From: Mesodorylaimus sp. YZB2_4
Taxonomy: Eukaryota > Nematoda > Enoplea > Dorylaimida > Dorylaimidae
Assembly: GCA_030248295.1 (NCBI GenBank)
Contig: JASANH010000623.1
Coordinates: 56,872-120,871, forward strand
DNA: 64,000 nucleotides
Direction of reading: 5' to 3'
Within the stretch, counting starts at the first letter, position 1. Each line of letters starts with the position of its first letter. Below the pieces are notes generated by a model. It ran no database searches. It worked only from the letters and a program-made list of their open reading frames with translations, and was not told the origin of the DNA. The position numbers were made by a program, and so were the translations under genes. Positions 32,379 through 43,542 of the stretch are shown one piece after another.

Positions 32379-34204
32379 CCTTCAAGGGCTGCAAGAGAGG
32401 TCGTGGACCGCACATCCTCTGGTAAAATATAGTTTTAGGCAAGGGTGAAAGTCAGGCTGGTCTGCGTGTTTGGCTGATCAGTCAAGCAAGCTGAAAAATC
32501 GGGAGGGAGCAAGAGAGGGAAATCGAATTGTTTGTCTTGTCCCTCGCAAGGAGAGTTGTAGGACACTGCCCCCCCTCCCCAAAGAGCCCCACTCATAATT
32601 GACAAGGCTCTTGACCCCACCACGACATCGACAGGGCAACACAGACTAGCTTAACTGATACTGTTTCCTGACGAAAGGCGGGCATACTTCACTGCAGTAG
32701 GTACTCTGCAACCATGACCACCGCCATCAAAACCAGGAAAAACCAGTCCTAGGAAGAAGAACCAGGAAAAGGCTCCTGCCGCGATTCAGAAAATGTTGGG
32801 CACCTTTTGCTGAAATTTTTGGCTTCTATGAGAATTCGGTTGCTTATTAAAAGCTATTAGTGCGACCCACTGCGTGTATGCATCTATTTTGCCAAAAAAA
32901 TTAGAAGGTTTGGTGATATGGGAATCTAACCAGATGCATTAGGGATGACCAATCCGAAATCGCCCCTTTATCGCCAGAATATTCTTAAAATTGACTGCAA
33001 ACACAATGCAATGCAATCACGTAAACCTGAGAAATCGAAATCAAAACACTGAATCCATACTACTAAAACAAAAATCACAAGTGACAGCGCACCGTAAACG
33101 TAATCCACATGGCTGCTCCTGTTGACGACGTTGCACTCGAAGCATTGTGATCCTCGGAATCCGTCAGCGGTCTATGAGACGGGACGTACAAAATGGGATA
33201 TCCCTCTCCATTTCTGCGGCTGGCGCAGGCTGCGGCAGACTGCAAGTCTCTCGCCGCCGACGGAGCTACGAAGGCGAAATCACCATGCCGATGATGCATC
33301 GGCGGACGTAGTGACATCGCAGCTTGATGGAACGAACTAAAAATTTATATAAAAATATACTAACGATCAGTCGAAGATGCGATAGCGAGCTGCTTACAGT
33401 TATTCAGAGCTTCTTCCCTCTAGCCGATTTCAGCCGGTGCAATTCGTGCTTAGCGTCTTTGTTCTGAAAGGAGAGTAAAGGTCTCTAATGTATTACTGTC
33501 TCTGTTTTCCTGTCACCAAGTCAAATTTCACAGAAAATTTTTTGAGGGGTCGGTGAAGGTCAGGGTCAGGTCAGATAGTGAAAAACCCAGGTCATTGGAA
33601 CACTAGTGCACAAGTGGCTCACAACCGCAATAAGTACCACGCAGTCATCTCATCACTAGATCACGTTCATAGACAGTGAGGATCATGGGCTCCCTTGAAG
33701 TATGTAACCACGTGCTCAAAGCAAAGAGACACGAAGTCGGCCCCGCCAGACTCGACCTTAAAAAATCGCAAACGAAGCAAGACCACCTAGAAGCATTTCT
33801 GCACGCGCAACCATCGCATAACATGGGAACCCAAAGACAAGGATTACCGCGTCCTTAAGTGCCTATGTCTAGTGATCCATATTTTTTTTCTAGCTGCTGC
33901 AGCCAAAGCGACTCATTTATACCATTCGCGAGAGCATGGTTGCAAAAGTCAGTTTACTGTTGAGACCATGCGTGTAAAGCCATCGATTTTTTAGAAATGG
34001 ACGACAATGTCGTCGTACTCGTCGATTGCATCAGCGAAGCAGTTGAAGAATGCGGGGTCATCGTGGAAACTAAAGCATAATTTCCGCATCCTACGATATG
34101 GATCATGGATGCGGAAATTAACCCAGTTGACAATTTGGCGCACGGACGCGCGGAACTGAGCACCACTCCGAACTGATTAGAAGACAGTCGCAGATACGGT
34201 CAAA
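32379..34204. other. No gene recognised
   Basis: Short open frames on both strands (for example 33075-33340) lack motifs. No repeat structure noted apart from CCAGGAAAA echoes near 32735-32770. Confidence 0.4.
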
Positions 34205-35624
34205 TCAAAGCTTTGATGTGGCGTTCATATATTTTCGATGAAATTGGCAAAAGTGAAATCGGACGACATGAATCCACTGAGCGTTTGTCGCGTGTTTTGG
34301 AATCGGGACATTGTTTGCAGATTTCCAGGCAGACGGGAACAGGCCACATTCCATTGACCTGTTAATTAGCACAGCAACAGGACCACGAATCGATTCAGAA
34401 ATACCTTTGAAGATTGATACAAGGAGACCGTCATCCCCAGGGGCACAATTATCCCAACTGAGTCGAATTTGCTTGAACACAAATTTGACAGTCACTTTAT
34501 AATCAGATAGGTCATCAGAGCCGCTGGCAGGTGGAGCAAAAGAGACAAAATCGTGAGCATTAAAATTTTTTGCGAACCGATTAGTAGGTTCATAAGCTTT
34601 TTCCCCAGAGCCAATAAGAATTTTGTTGTACTCATTAATTAATGTTGGCACGGAACGATCGTTTAAATCAAGCCAACGCGAATTCGCCCAAAATTGGCCA
34701 GATTTTTGGCAATGCGAAAAAGAATTTTTAATATATTCGGATTTGGCAGATCGAGCCAACAAGCGGCACAGTTTTGTCATGGCGATAAAACGATGACGAT
34801 CAAATGCCAAATTAGATGTTTTCCAGTTTTTATAAGCTTCGTTCTGCGCACGGGCTAGTGATAAGACGTCCCTAGTCATCCACAATTTTCGACTTCCCAT
34901 ACGAACCAATGTTTAGGGAATTTTTTTAAAATAATTTTAAATATCACAGATGTGAGCAATGAGCATGCATCGTCAACAGAGTCTGACTCAAGAATATTTT
35001 GGCATAAATTTCGTTCAGTCACTAGACGATTGATCAGACCAATCTGCCCGTTTCACCAACCAGATAAGTCGTTTATCAGGAGGCCGCTTCTTTGCAAAGC
35101 TAGAAATCGATGTAGAAATACCATTATGGTCAGACGAGCAAAATGGGAGGCAGAATTTTTGTGGATACGTGTCGATTCTTGTCGCCAACGATCACCAAAT
35201 CCAAAAGGGTTCTATTTGTACGAGTAGGAAAATTTACCGTTTGCACACCACCAATCGATGCCACAAAGTCAAAGAATTTCGTTGTGGCGGGCGTAGCAGA
35301 CAATAAATCAATATTAAAATCACTCAAAATAAGCAATCGATAAAGCTGGTGATGAAAGGCACGAAGAAGGTATTCTTCAAATTTCGGGAGAGCCAACAGA
35401 TTGGTTCTAGGAATGAAGACGATAACGCAAATGACTGCAGCCTCACCTGAACCAATATTCACTGCCAACACTTCAAGGTCTTTCTGATCGATTCCACAAT
35501 CCAAGGGACCTTTAAGGCGATAACAAGATATCGAAGCATCATGAAACAAGGCGACACAACCTCCACCTTTCGTACGGTCCTGACGGGGCAAAGAATAACA
35601 AGGAATAGAAATTTCATTGTCCAA
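34205..35624 (-). pseudogene. CR1/Jockey-type LINE: endonuclease end and RT start
   Basis: 35624-35130 has an apurinic endonuclease (EEP) C-terminal half: GGGCVALFHDA, then LLILSDFNIDLL (the conserved SDFN catalytic motif) and FPTR..RTLLDLVIV. 34909-34205 is the linker and start of the reverse transcriptase: a W..N...AHDFV-type linker, APGDDGLLVSIFKGI and FPSAWKSANNVPIPK, which correspond to the first RT blocks. The palm YADD block is not present downstream on this strand, so the copy is cut off. LINE ORF2 nicks and copies its RNA into the genome. Confidence 0.75.
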
Positions 35625-35989
35625 AGTAGATTTGTCAATTTTTGTTTCCGCAGCTCCGAAGGCGTCAAATTTGGCAGATTTCCGATTTTAAATCTTCCCT
35701 TTTCCCCAGAATACTGTTCGAGTCGGAAAACCCGAATTGCCAGCTAGTTTTCGTGATAGGAAGAAAAATTTTTGAAGCAAAGTTCGACGCAGCCGCACGC
35801 ACAGCTATCAGACCCACCCTCTCCTGACATAAGACCCGCTTGCTCGCCTGATATAAAACTCACCACCGTCCCCCCTTCCCTTTAGTTAGATGCTTGCTTG
35901 GAAACGGACTGGTGCTGAAGCTGATCATCGAACGTTTCTTTCGCTTCGCTCTGAATGTGTCAAAATGATTCGAGTGATTTTGTTTCGAT

Positions 35990-36600
35990 ATGGTCATTCA
36001 AGAATCGATTTGCTGCCAAGTTTGCAGTTGTGTGGCCAAACTTTGACCGGGTACCGCGGGGTAAAATATTTGGTGTTTTGTTCCCATCAGATATGAAATT
36101 TAGTGAACATATATGTGGCATAGTGCGTCGATGCAACGCTTTGATTGGAGCACTTGCGAGAAAACTGGGGGGACATGCACCAACAACTGTTTTTACAGAA
36201 GTTTACGATTCATGTATGAGATCAATTTTAGAATACAGATGCGTAGCATAGGATCCTGTTTCAAAAACTGATATTAATCAATTACAGCGCGCTGATAGAT
36301 ATGCGGTTAAATGAATGATTTTACCAGTTTTTATTCTGATGCCTTGGGGAAAGCTGGTTGGTCCACGCTTTTTGAGAGAAGGAAACGTTTGACATTGTCT
36401 CAGTCTTATAAATTACATGATTGTATTTATGACTTTGGAAATGCCCGATTTTTTAACAAATGTGATTATCGTGTTAGCGCTCGTACAAGCGAAGCCTATC
36501 ATCTGGTTGTCCCCAGGCATTTAACTGCGTCATATAAACAAAGCTTCGTATATTGATCGACCGTTTCATCGAATGCCGTGTCCGCTGGGATGGTTCTTAG
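35990..36600 (+). pseudogene. LINE reverse transcriptase C-terminal fragment A
   Basis: The frame has the thumb block GVLFPSDMKFSEHICGIVRR, then LEYRC and a stop where a Trp is usual, then DINQLQRADRYAV and, after TGA, a YSDALGKAGW segment and R.KRL.L...YKLHDCIYD helix. This is the standard C-terminal order of CR1/Jockey-type ORF2. Two in-frame stops interrupt it. Confidence 0.65.
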
Positions 36601-36970
36601 AGGTTTATTCACGTTTTGATGATCACATTTCGGCTATGCATTTTTAAACTTCTAATTTTTCTCTATCCTTTGTCTTTCGCTCCTAGAGTGCATGTTTTTG
36701 CTCAGGCGGTGGGTAAAATATGACTATGACTATGACTGTGACTTTTTGCTCACCCTCCCTTTGGTTAGATGCTGGTTTGGACCATTCACCGTCCCCCTGC
36801 CCACCTTCCTTTCAAGTACTGATTGTGATCTTTGTCTTTGGACGATGTGTTCGAGTTTGAGGAGGAATTGCGGAGGAATTGATTTTGAGGAGGAATTCTA
36901 TTTATTGCTTGTATCGGTCCGCTATTGACTGAGTTTAGGGTGCGATACCCCAGTCACTCCCTGGCCGCCT

Positions 36971-37790
36971 TTGCAGACTGTCGACTTCTTATACCTGTCA
37001 AGAAATTTAAATGACATTGCCCGTGCCACTCAACCAGCGATCGACTTTCTTAGCTCAAAAATTTTGAGCATTGGCCTGAAATTCAATATTGGGAAAACAG
37101 AAGCAGTAGTTTACAGGTTCCAACGTGGCTTATTGAAACAGTCGCCTGATCTCCGGTTAAATGGCCAGCCGATTGAAGTGGTTGATCAATACAAATACTT
37201 GGGCGTCCTTTTTTCATATGACCTGAAATTTTCCACTCATATCAGCAAAATCGTCCGGGATTCATGTTCCATGATTGGTGCATTTAGGCGAAAATTCGGT
37301 CGCCATGTTAATTCAAAAGTTCTTGGGGTCGTCTGCAAATCTTGTGTTCGAGCCAAACTTGAGTACGTCGCCACATGCTGGGATCCTGGGATTTTGGAAA
37401 AAGATATCAAAGAAGTTGAACGAGCTCAAATACTTGCTGTTCGCCACTGCTTAAATGACTGGACCGTACCATATGACAGTGCCTTGAACAGACTTGGATG
37501 GCCCCGGCTCGAAACCCAGCGAAAGCACTTAAAGTTGATTCAGCTGTTCAAGTTTATTCACAGAATTCATGATTCCCGCCGTTATATGAAGCTTGCAGAA
37601 AGGGGTCGGCGATACAGCTAGCGTTTGGTTCAGGCGCATCAGCTTTACATTCCAGCGCATCAAACAGTGTCACATACACAGTCATTCGATTTTTCATCAG
37701 CGCATTCATGGAATCGTCTTCTCTGCAATGCAGCAATGTGTGACCGAATTGGAAAATTTATAGCGTCGGTTCGCGAAATGACGTTTTAAG
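36971..37790 (+). pseudogene. LINE reverse transcriptase C-terminal fragment B
   Basis: Longer copy of the same region: AIDFLSSKILSIGLKFNIGK, YKYLGVLFSYDLKFSTHISK, CCKSCVRAKLEYVATCWDPG-type block, VERAQILAVRHCLND, YDSALNRLGWPRLETQRKHL, and after a TAG at 37621 the tail LVQAHQLYIPAHQTVSHTQS with W.RLL. It is closely similar to fragment A and aligned in the same orientation, opposite to the 34.2-35.6 kb half. Confidence 0.75.
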
Positions 37791-37937
37791 ATGTTACATG
37801 CTTTCCCCTTATCTTTTTAGTTGACATTTTTTTATTATGACTCTTTGACATATACCCGTAATGTAACGTTACTTTATTCTCTTTTTTACACGTCTTTCAG
37901 TGCTTGAGTGCAGTCTAACTGCTTCGCTGAAAGTAAA

Positions 37938-37955
37938 ATCAATCAATCAATCAGG
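37938..37955 (+). repeat. LINE 3' tail (AATC)n
   Basis: Four ATCA/AATC units end the fragment B copy, the type of 3' microsatellite tail found on CR1/Jockey-type elements. It marks the probable 3' end of the insertion. Confidence 0.6.
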
Positions 37956-38575
37956 AAACGTAAAGAGGAACTCAAACTTTGCGAAGTGCAGAGCGAAATA
38001 GAATAAACGTGAGTCACTGATATCATTATAACTTCCCCGATCGCTTGTAATCAGAATACCTATTCAGGTATAATGGCAAAATTCTGTGTTCAAAATTTAA
38101 TTTTGGGAAATCGAATGAGCACGAGACTCGATTCAGTGATGAGGATTACGGTCATTCTTCTAACGATAATATGGCTACCGATATTGATAAAGAAAGTAAA
38201 AACGAGAACGGCATTCCGCCAGCAAAAGAGTATTTGAAGAAAATAAACATTGGGAATAAAGGTATTGAGCAGCATGCTAAAATAGAATATCATTCATATT
38301 CTTATTTTCTGTTTTTATATGACGGCTCCATTTCTTCAACGGCGCGCCTTTCCATAATGTCGTGCAAGAAAAAATGTCTTATCGTTAGTGAGGACATGGC
38401 GGCTGCAATCGGGGTCTTGCGAGCGTTTTTCCGAAAGAAGACCTTCGAAAAGCAAGAAGGCCAGCTCCTGGAGCATTTGCGACCTCAGGTGGCACGCGCA
38501 GGTAGATCGGGTTACCTGCAGCCAGCGATTGGTGTCTAGCCTGTCTGTCATTGTCATCGTCATCGTCATCGTTGG

Positions 38576-39070
38576 ATGAATGCCACTGGCATGAGGAAGG
38601 AACTAGAGCGGGATTACGGTGCGCGCTTCGTCGAAGATCCACCAACCGAGGACGAGTTCAATTAATTGAAACAAGGGTCTCTATGCATATTAGACGACAT
38701 GCTGGCAAAAATGTGCAGTTCGAAGAACCTGGTAGAATTGTTTGCTGTAAAATCGCATCATCAAGCGATTCCAGTCATTTTCACGAGCCAGTCGTTTTTC
38801 TACGATTAAAAACAGATGCGTTGCGTCACAAGAAACGCTCAATACATTATTTTATTGAGGAGCCCTCAGGCCACCAGCGCCGTGAGCGCCCTAGGTCATC
38901 AATTGTTTCCACACAAGAAAAACTTCTTGGTCGACGCCTACGCTCGAGCCACCATACAGCCGTATTCTTATCTCTTCTTGGATTTGCATCCGAGCACAGA
39001 TGAGAAATTACGTGTGCTGATTGCTAGTCGAGTCATTCCAAGCGAGCGGCCGAAACACGTTTTCACTTGA
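38576..39070 (+). pseudogene. Polinton-type packaging ATPase, C-terminal half
   Basis: CILDDMLAKMC provides the Walker B strand (two Asp). AVKSHHQAIPVIFTSQSFF, RNAQYIILLRSP, QLFPHKKNFLVDAY and YSYLFLDLHP follow in the order seen in FtsK/HerA-type ATPases of Polintons and adintovirus-like elements. The protein ends naturally at TGA 39068-39070. Two in-frame TAA codons occur (38663-38665 and 38807-38809). The Walker A end is not recognisable upstream, although a frame at 38171-38539 might be a decayed N-terminus. The enzyme would pump element DNA into capsids. Confidence 0.6.
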
Positions 39071-39454
39071 GCTCATTTCCTTTTGACGAATTCCATTGAC
39101 GACCTGACTTTATTTCTTGTTTTTCAACTGTGTTGTGCTTTATTATGTCCACTCCATTACTGAATAGGTTAAAAATTTTGTTAATTTCGAGTCCTAAAGT
39201 CATGAAAAACGAAATTTGATCAGAGCCCAGGCTTGCGTACATTATATCTGAACTGATTTTGAATTTACTTTACAATGCTAGCATCCGTTTGAGCGAAGAA
39301 CAAAAGCTCAAGTTCAAAAAGCATAAAACTGCCTTCAATTTAATCGCGAAACCGAAAATCAGTTTGCACATTAGGCTACGCCTATTATTATCTCACCCCG
39401 TTTTTTCCCTCTTACCTTCTGTCTTAGAAACCGTGCTACCTTATTACGTGAACG

Positions 39455-39898
39455 TTGGCCACAGAGATGGTTCTGGTAGCGTTGACAGAGTGGGAACGGA
39501 TGAAGGCTCGTCAGCAGCAACAACAACAACCCTCGTTGATCGAAAACGAAAATATGCAGCCGCGAAAGGGAGAAATTCGAGTGGAAGGAGTCGAAGATGA
39601 AACCGTATCAAACGATAAGGCCGTCATTACTGACACCCTCGTTCAATTATTGCCCAAGCATATGAGGCCGCGTGCCGGTATTCTTTCGCACTACTTGTCT
39701 CCTTTGTTAGAAGCCGAACACACGCTGACTCATCCTACTGGTCGGCGGTCCTCGCACATCCTGGATTTGATAAAGTTCGCTTTGAATCGTTTTGCAAAGA
39801 CACCTCCGTTTGACGCGTATGAATTTTATGCACTTTTGACAGAATTAAGCGTGCCTCGAAGCGCCACATCGAGCGTCCTTACTGTCATAACCTTTTGA
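39455..39898 (+). CDS. Conserved companion ORF of Polinton-like elements
   Basis: The frame begins MATEMVLVALTEWERM (Met choice uncertain), then Gln-rich and acidic linkers, then the block LVQLLPKHMRPRAGILSHYL, HILDLIKFAL and FYALLTELSVP. This resembles the small ORF that accompanies packaging ATPases in such elements (pattern L..LP...R..A..LL.YL ... I.DL...A). It sits 385 bp downstream of the ATPase on the same strand, which supports the assignment. No stop inside. Function not established, and a structural or DNA-binding role is possible. Confidence 0.5.
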   Translation: MATEMVLVALTEWERMKARQQQQQQPSLIENENMQPRKGEIRVEGVEDETVSNDKAVITDTLVQLLPKHMRPRAGILSHYLSPLLEAEHTLTHPTGRRSSHILDLIKFALNRFAKTPPFDAYEFYALLTELSVPRSATSSVLTVITF

Positions 39899-40103
39899 AA
39901 AAGATGATCCTGTTTGGATGAGATTGGAATGAACTCGATGATTACAGTACACAAGTGTGTCTTATTTCGCCACGTCAGAAACCATGTTACTACAGCTACA
40001 GTGGGTACAGTATGCAGTCTACAGTGCTGACACATTCTACACCCTACTTACAAAATTCAACAACTTTCTTCGAGCTCCTCGAATTCAGTTTCCTCTTCTT
40101 CAA

Positions 40104-41400
40104 TCACGACGGGGCAGTACACGTCCAAGGTGGACGGCGGGCGCGGGGCAAAAGGAGGCGGCATGAAATAATCGTGATCAAAGGGAACCGAAGGTGTTGG
40201 TCGAGACACTGGCGGAGGGGGCGAGGCGGGGGTATGCGTGGTCGGGGCAAGGCACCATTCGCGCCGCCCTGACGCACTCCGGCCTCTATTGTGACCAATT
40301 CAGTCTCGCCGGCTGGCGCTCGTCGTTTGCGCCAATAAATGAATACGATGATGATGATGACCACTGCCGCAAAAAGACCCAAGCTGACACCAAAGCCGAC
40401 AGCCAGCCAGTAATTCGAATCGGCGCAATCGTCCCTTTGGCAACAGCCGTCTCGCGAAGGACACTTGACTTCGTAGTCGCATTGGCAAGAACCAATTAAG
40501 GAACATTGAGACGAGTCTGAGATCGTGACAGAGGTGAGTGTGTCGATGGCCCAAAGAACTACTGCGCAATCGAGATTTCCAGCTTCAATGATGAGGGATT
40601 TCGTCGTGTTCTCACATACCATCTGTGTGGCCTGCTCGACATGACCATGACAAGTTAAGGCGGAGTCGAATCACACAAGCAGACCTGGAAATTCTCTTCA
40701 GTTTAGAAATTTCAATTTTCGAGAACAAAAAAGGCGCAAATTTTTTTCGCTGTAAAAAAATTTCATGTGTCTCATGCAAACTTTCAGAAAAGTCCTTTCC
40801 ATTGCAAACTTTTGCAAAATAGTTTTTCATTGCAAAGTTTAGGAAGTACTTCTTCAGTGGAAACTTTGCAAAAACTACTTTATGCATTGCAAACTTTTGA
40901 AGAAAACTTTCCCATTGAAAAAATTTTAGGAAATACTTTTGCAGTGCAAAAATTTTAGAAACTACTTTTTCAGGAAAATACTTTTTTGCAAAAATAGTTT
41001 TTCCTTGCAAACTTTAAGGAACTCCATTCTCATGCGAACTTCTAATAAATACTCGCTTTCGGTGCAAGCTTTAAGAAACAACTTTTAGAACTTTTAGAGA
41101 ATGCTTTTTTAAGTGCAAACTTTTAGAAACTACATGTTCATTGCAAACTTTTGGAAAATTCTTTTTTTGCATTGAAAACTTTCGGATAATACTTTTTTGC
41201 ATTGAAAACTTTCAGAAAATACTTTTTCGCATTGCAAACTTTTAGGTAATGCTTTTTTTCAGTGCAAACTTTTAGAAACTACTTGAATTACACCATGCGT
41301 TGGGGTGAATGCGCCGATTAGCAGGATCATTGCCAGAGCAGTTGGAGCCAGACGTCGGGCAGTTGTGTTGACAATGATTCGACGTCGACGGGCGATAATA
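40104..41400 (-). CDS. Secreted-start type I membrane protein with minisatellite intron
   Basis: The signal exon ends PTHG at a GTAATT donor (intron 41291-40685, phase 0). The TTTCCAG acceptor starts the mature part with VCLCDSTPP. The rest is a Cys-rich ectodomain (CENTTKSLIIEAGNLDC, then SCQCDYEVKCPSRDGCCQRD), one transmembrane helix (about 22 residues, ending FIYWRKRR) and a Pro/Arg-rich tail. A one-base frame break near 40657 separates CLCDSTPP from the rest. The Cys and hydrophobic spacing (C-x-C ... L.C ... T.SLI....LDC ... C.C) parallels the gene at 1101-1952, so the two may be paralogues. The signal-peptide ATG is unclear (nearest ATG gives a short leader). Function unknown. Confidence 0.5.
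40700..41288 (-). repeat. Degenerate intronic minisatellite
   Basis: About 600 bp of imperfect 25-60 bp units built on GCAAACTTTTAGAAACTACT / TTTTGCATTGAAAACTTTC. It fills the intron of the flanking membrane-protein gene. Confidence 0.8.
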
Positions 41401-41989
41401 ACACGGCGATGTTGACGACGACGACGACGATGGTTGAAACGCGGACACACTGGACACTTAGCAGGACAGGACCCGAAAAAATAATGACAGCTGCCGCGAT
41501 CCAAAAGCTGATAGAAACGACAAGTGATGCCACCGAAGGTACGAAAGGTGGCGCCATCGAGTGCTATTAGATGGTATGGATTTCTGGACAGCGAATGGGT
41601 ACAACAACGCAGAAATTAAGGTGTTGCGAATCGCGAAAAGTAGCTCCCAATGGAACACATAGCTGAGAACTAGGAACAGTAGAAAATAGGCACGTACGTT
41701 TGGAAAAAAGAGCATCTTGTTCTGTTGATCTCACCAACCAGTTTTCGAGATGAGCAGATGAGCCAGTGAGGTCCCGTTTGTGTTTTGGTCTTTTTCCGCC
41801 GTCTGTTTTGTACTGGGTGGTCATTTGGACAGCCCGCGGGCTGAAAGGCTAGTGCGGATTGGGTAGTTTCCTTTCATGCTATGTTCCCCGTTCGTGCCCG
41901 TGGTCTGGACATCGAGGGCACGGTTGGCTGCCACGCTAGTCGAGTCTGGCAGCCATGGTATAAAAGAGATAGCCAAATGGTTATACATA

Positions 41990-42205
41990 GATAGGTGGTC
42001 TTGATGGGCAAATAGAACGGAACACAAAGGGATGGGCCTCCCTCTAGGCTGGCCGACGGGCTGAAGTCTGGTGGGTGCTAAAGGGTGTTTAGTAGATAGA
42101 TCGACTGATTTAGGTGGTCTGGATGGGCAACCAGAACGGAACACAAAGCGGGGGGGTCCCCTCCAGGATGGCCGATGGCCGACGGCCAAAGTCTGGTGGC
42201 TATGG
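41990..42205. repeat. Two direct copies of a ~118-bp unit
   Basis: Both copies contain GGTGGTCT.GATGGGCAA, AGAACGGAACACAAAG and GGATGGCCGA / GGCTGGCCGA followed by AAGTCTGGTGG. Copy 1 starts near 41995 and copy 2 near 42113. Confidence 0.75.
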
Positions 42206-42367
42206 TGAAAAGACATGATACTTAGCTGACTTTTTATTTTCTGGAGCCATCAAAATCACAACAAGTCCATTAGGAATGTATTATTCTTGCATAAACACAA
42301 ATCATAGGTTTTTTAACTTCAGAGCGCACAAAGAAAGTTGTTATTGCGCATCTGTTTCGAGCTTTAG

Positions 42368-43542
42368 TTACAGTTCATCGTGTCGATGCGGTTGCGGTCT
42401 GGTGGCAACTGTGACACTCGGAGCGGTGGTTGGCGCAAAGTGAGAACCTAGTATTTCGTTAGTTGTTTCATCGATCACATACTGACCGATTTGTAAGTTT
42501 TCGGGCGGGTCTAATGCGAGCAATTCTTGCGCAAAATTAACGAAGTTCGTATAAAACCAATATCGAAACCCGACCACAACGACAGCCTGGAAAGAAAAAA
42601 TAACTTTTTTCTTTTTAAAGGGCAACTTGGTCTCCAATTATCTTCGTAACTTCCACGCAGTTCCGACATTCTCCGCGCGAAATTCACAATATAATTAAGA
42701 CACTGCAGGCAGGGTGAATACTCAGTCCATAAGTAGACGACTCGATTCTGACATGCGACAAAGGGGTCGTTATTGGCCAAAACTTGATCGATTATTCTCA
42801 TCAAATGATGGACTTCGGTATGCCGCCCGCTGCCGTCATTCCCTGATCCTACCATACCGCTCACGTTGCGATAAGATACCCATTCGGTCGTTCTACCGTA
42901 CGCCACGATGGCAAACTGAAATCTTGATCGCCTTTTACCATGGTCTCGAAGCCATCTTGTGCTAGCAGAACGTATTTTGTTCAATTCGTCGTTCGGTGTC
43001 AATCTCTTTCCTCGACCCCCAAAACAATGAAGGATAGAAAATGATTAGAGGTCATTAAAATCTGTTTCAGTATTATCAAAATCAATCCAAATCGTATATC
43101 GCTTCTTACCGTGGGAATTAGTGCAGTTGACGAATCCAGTGTCCGAACAGTATCCAAGTACGCATGGGCAGTTTTCGAACAATTTGGCGGCGCCCAAATG
43201 GTGGCACCTCACAAAACACGGGTCTTGACTTCCGTCGAAGGCACTTATTTTTAGAGCAGCTGGTATTTCATAGCCGCACCTCGAGAGCGCATGCCTAGCA
43301 CTGCTGGTCAACTTCATTAAATTATCGTCATGACATTCGTCCAAGCACATACAAAGCCCGCCCGACCTTTCTTGACCCCATATGGCATATTTCCTTTCGC
43401 GTGCGCGACATTAGGAACGGCAATCGAAAACCAAATCTGAGCCAATGTGAAACTCGTCTTTGTACAGAGTGCAAACTTTAAAGCCGAAACAAGTGTCAAT
43501 TAAACTTAGCGAAAATAAGAGAATAATCATCTTGGAACACAT
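42368..43542 (-). CDS. Secretory-pathway AID/APOBEC-like zinc deaminase with HDEL end
   Basis: ATG at 43542 opens a signal peptide (MCSKMIILLFSLSLIDTCFG), followed by a Cys-rich region (CMCLDEC, CFVRC, CPCVLGYC). A 99-bp intron (43109-43011, GTAAGA donor) leads in phase to the deaminase core: strand FQFAIVAYG, strand VSYRN, the zinc/catalytic HTE (42822-42814), strand VVYLWTEYSPC and PCLQC (42711-42700), spacing HxE-x33-PCxxC, then helix LNYIVNFARRM. A TTTCCAG acceptor (42587) starts the last exon with strand AVVVVGFRYWFY and ends in C-terminal HDEL, an ER-retrieval signal. Oddities: in-frame TAA at 43413-43411, removable by an intron (GTACAA...GAAAG), and no phase-matching donor for the last intron. 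Predicted to deaminate cytidine or a nucleotide in the ER. Substrate unknown. Confidence 0.65.

Noticed and set aside
35239..35340. Plus-strand ORFs over the LINE endonuclease
   Set aside because: Shadows of the minus-strand frame that holds the conserved endonuclease motif SDFN.
38576..39070. Alternative genetic code reading TAA as an amino acid
   Set aside because: TAA ends other convincing frames (for example after HDEL at 42368), so the internal TAAs are better read as mutations.
40612..41010. Minus-strand 132-codon ORF rich in Phe and Lys
   Set aside because: Arises from the intronic minisatellite (repeated KYF/FAK words), not a protein domain.
41259..41557. Arg-rich or Val-rich ORFs upstream of the 40 kb membrane gene
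   Set aside because: Overlapping frames of one GAC/GTC-rich stretch. Only the frame leading into the signal-peptide exon is supported by the splice phase.
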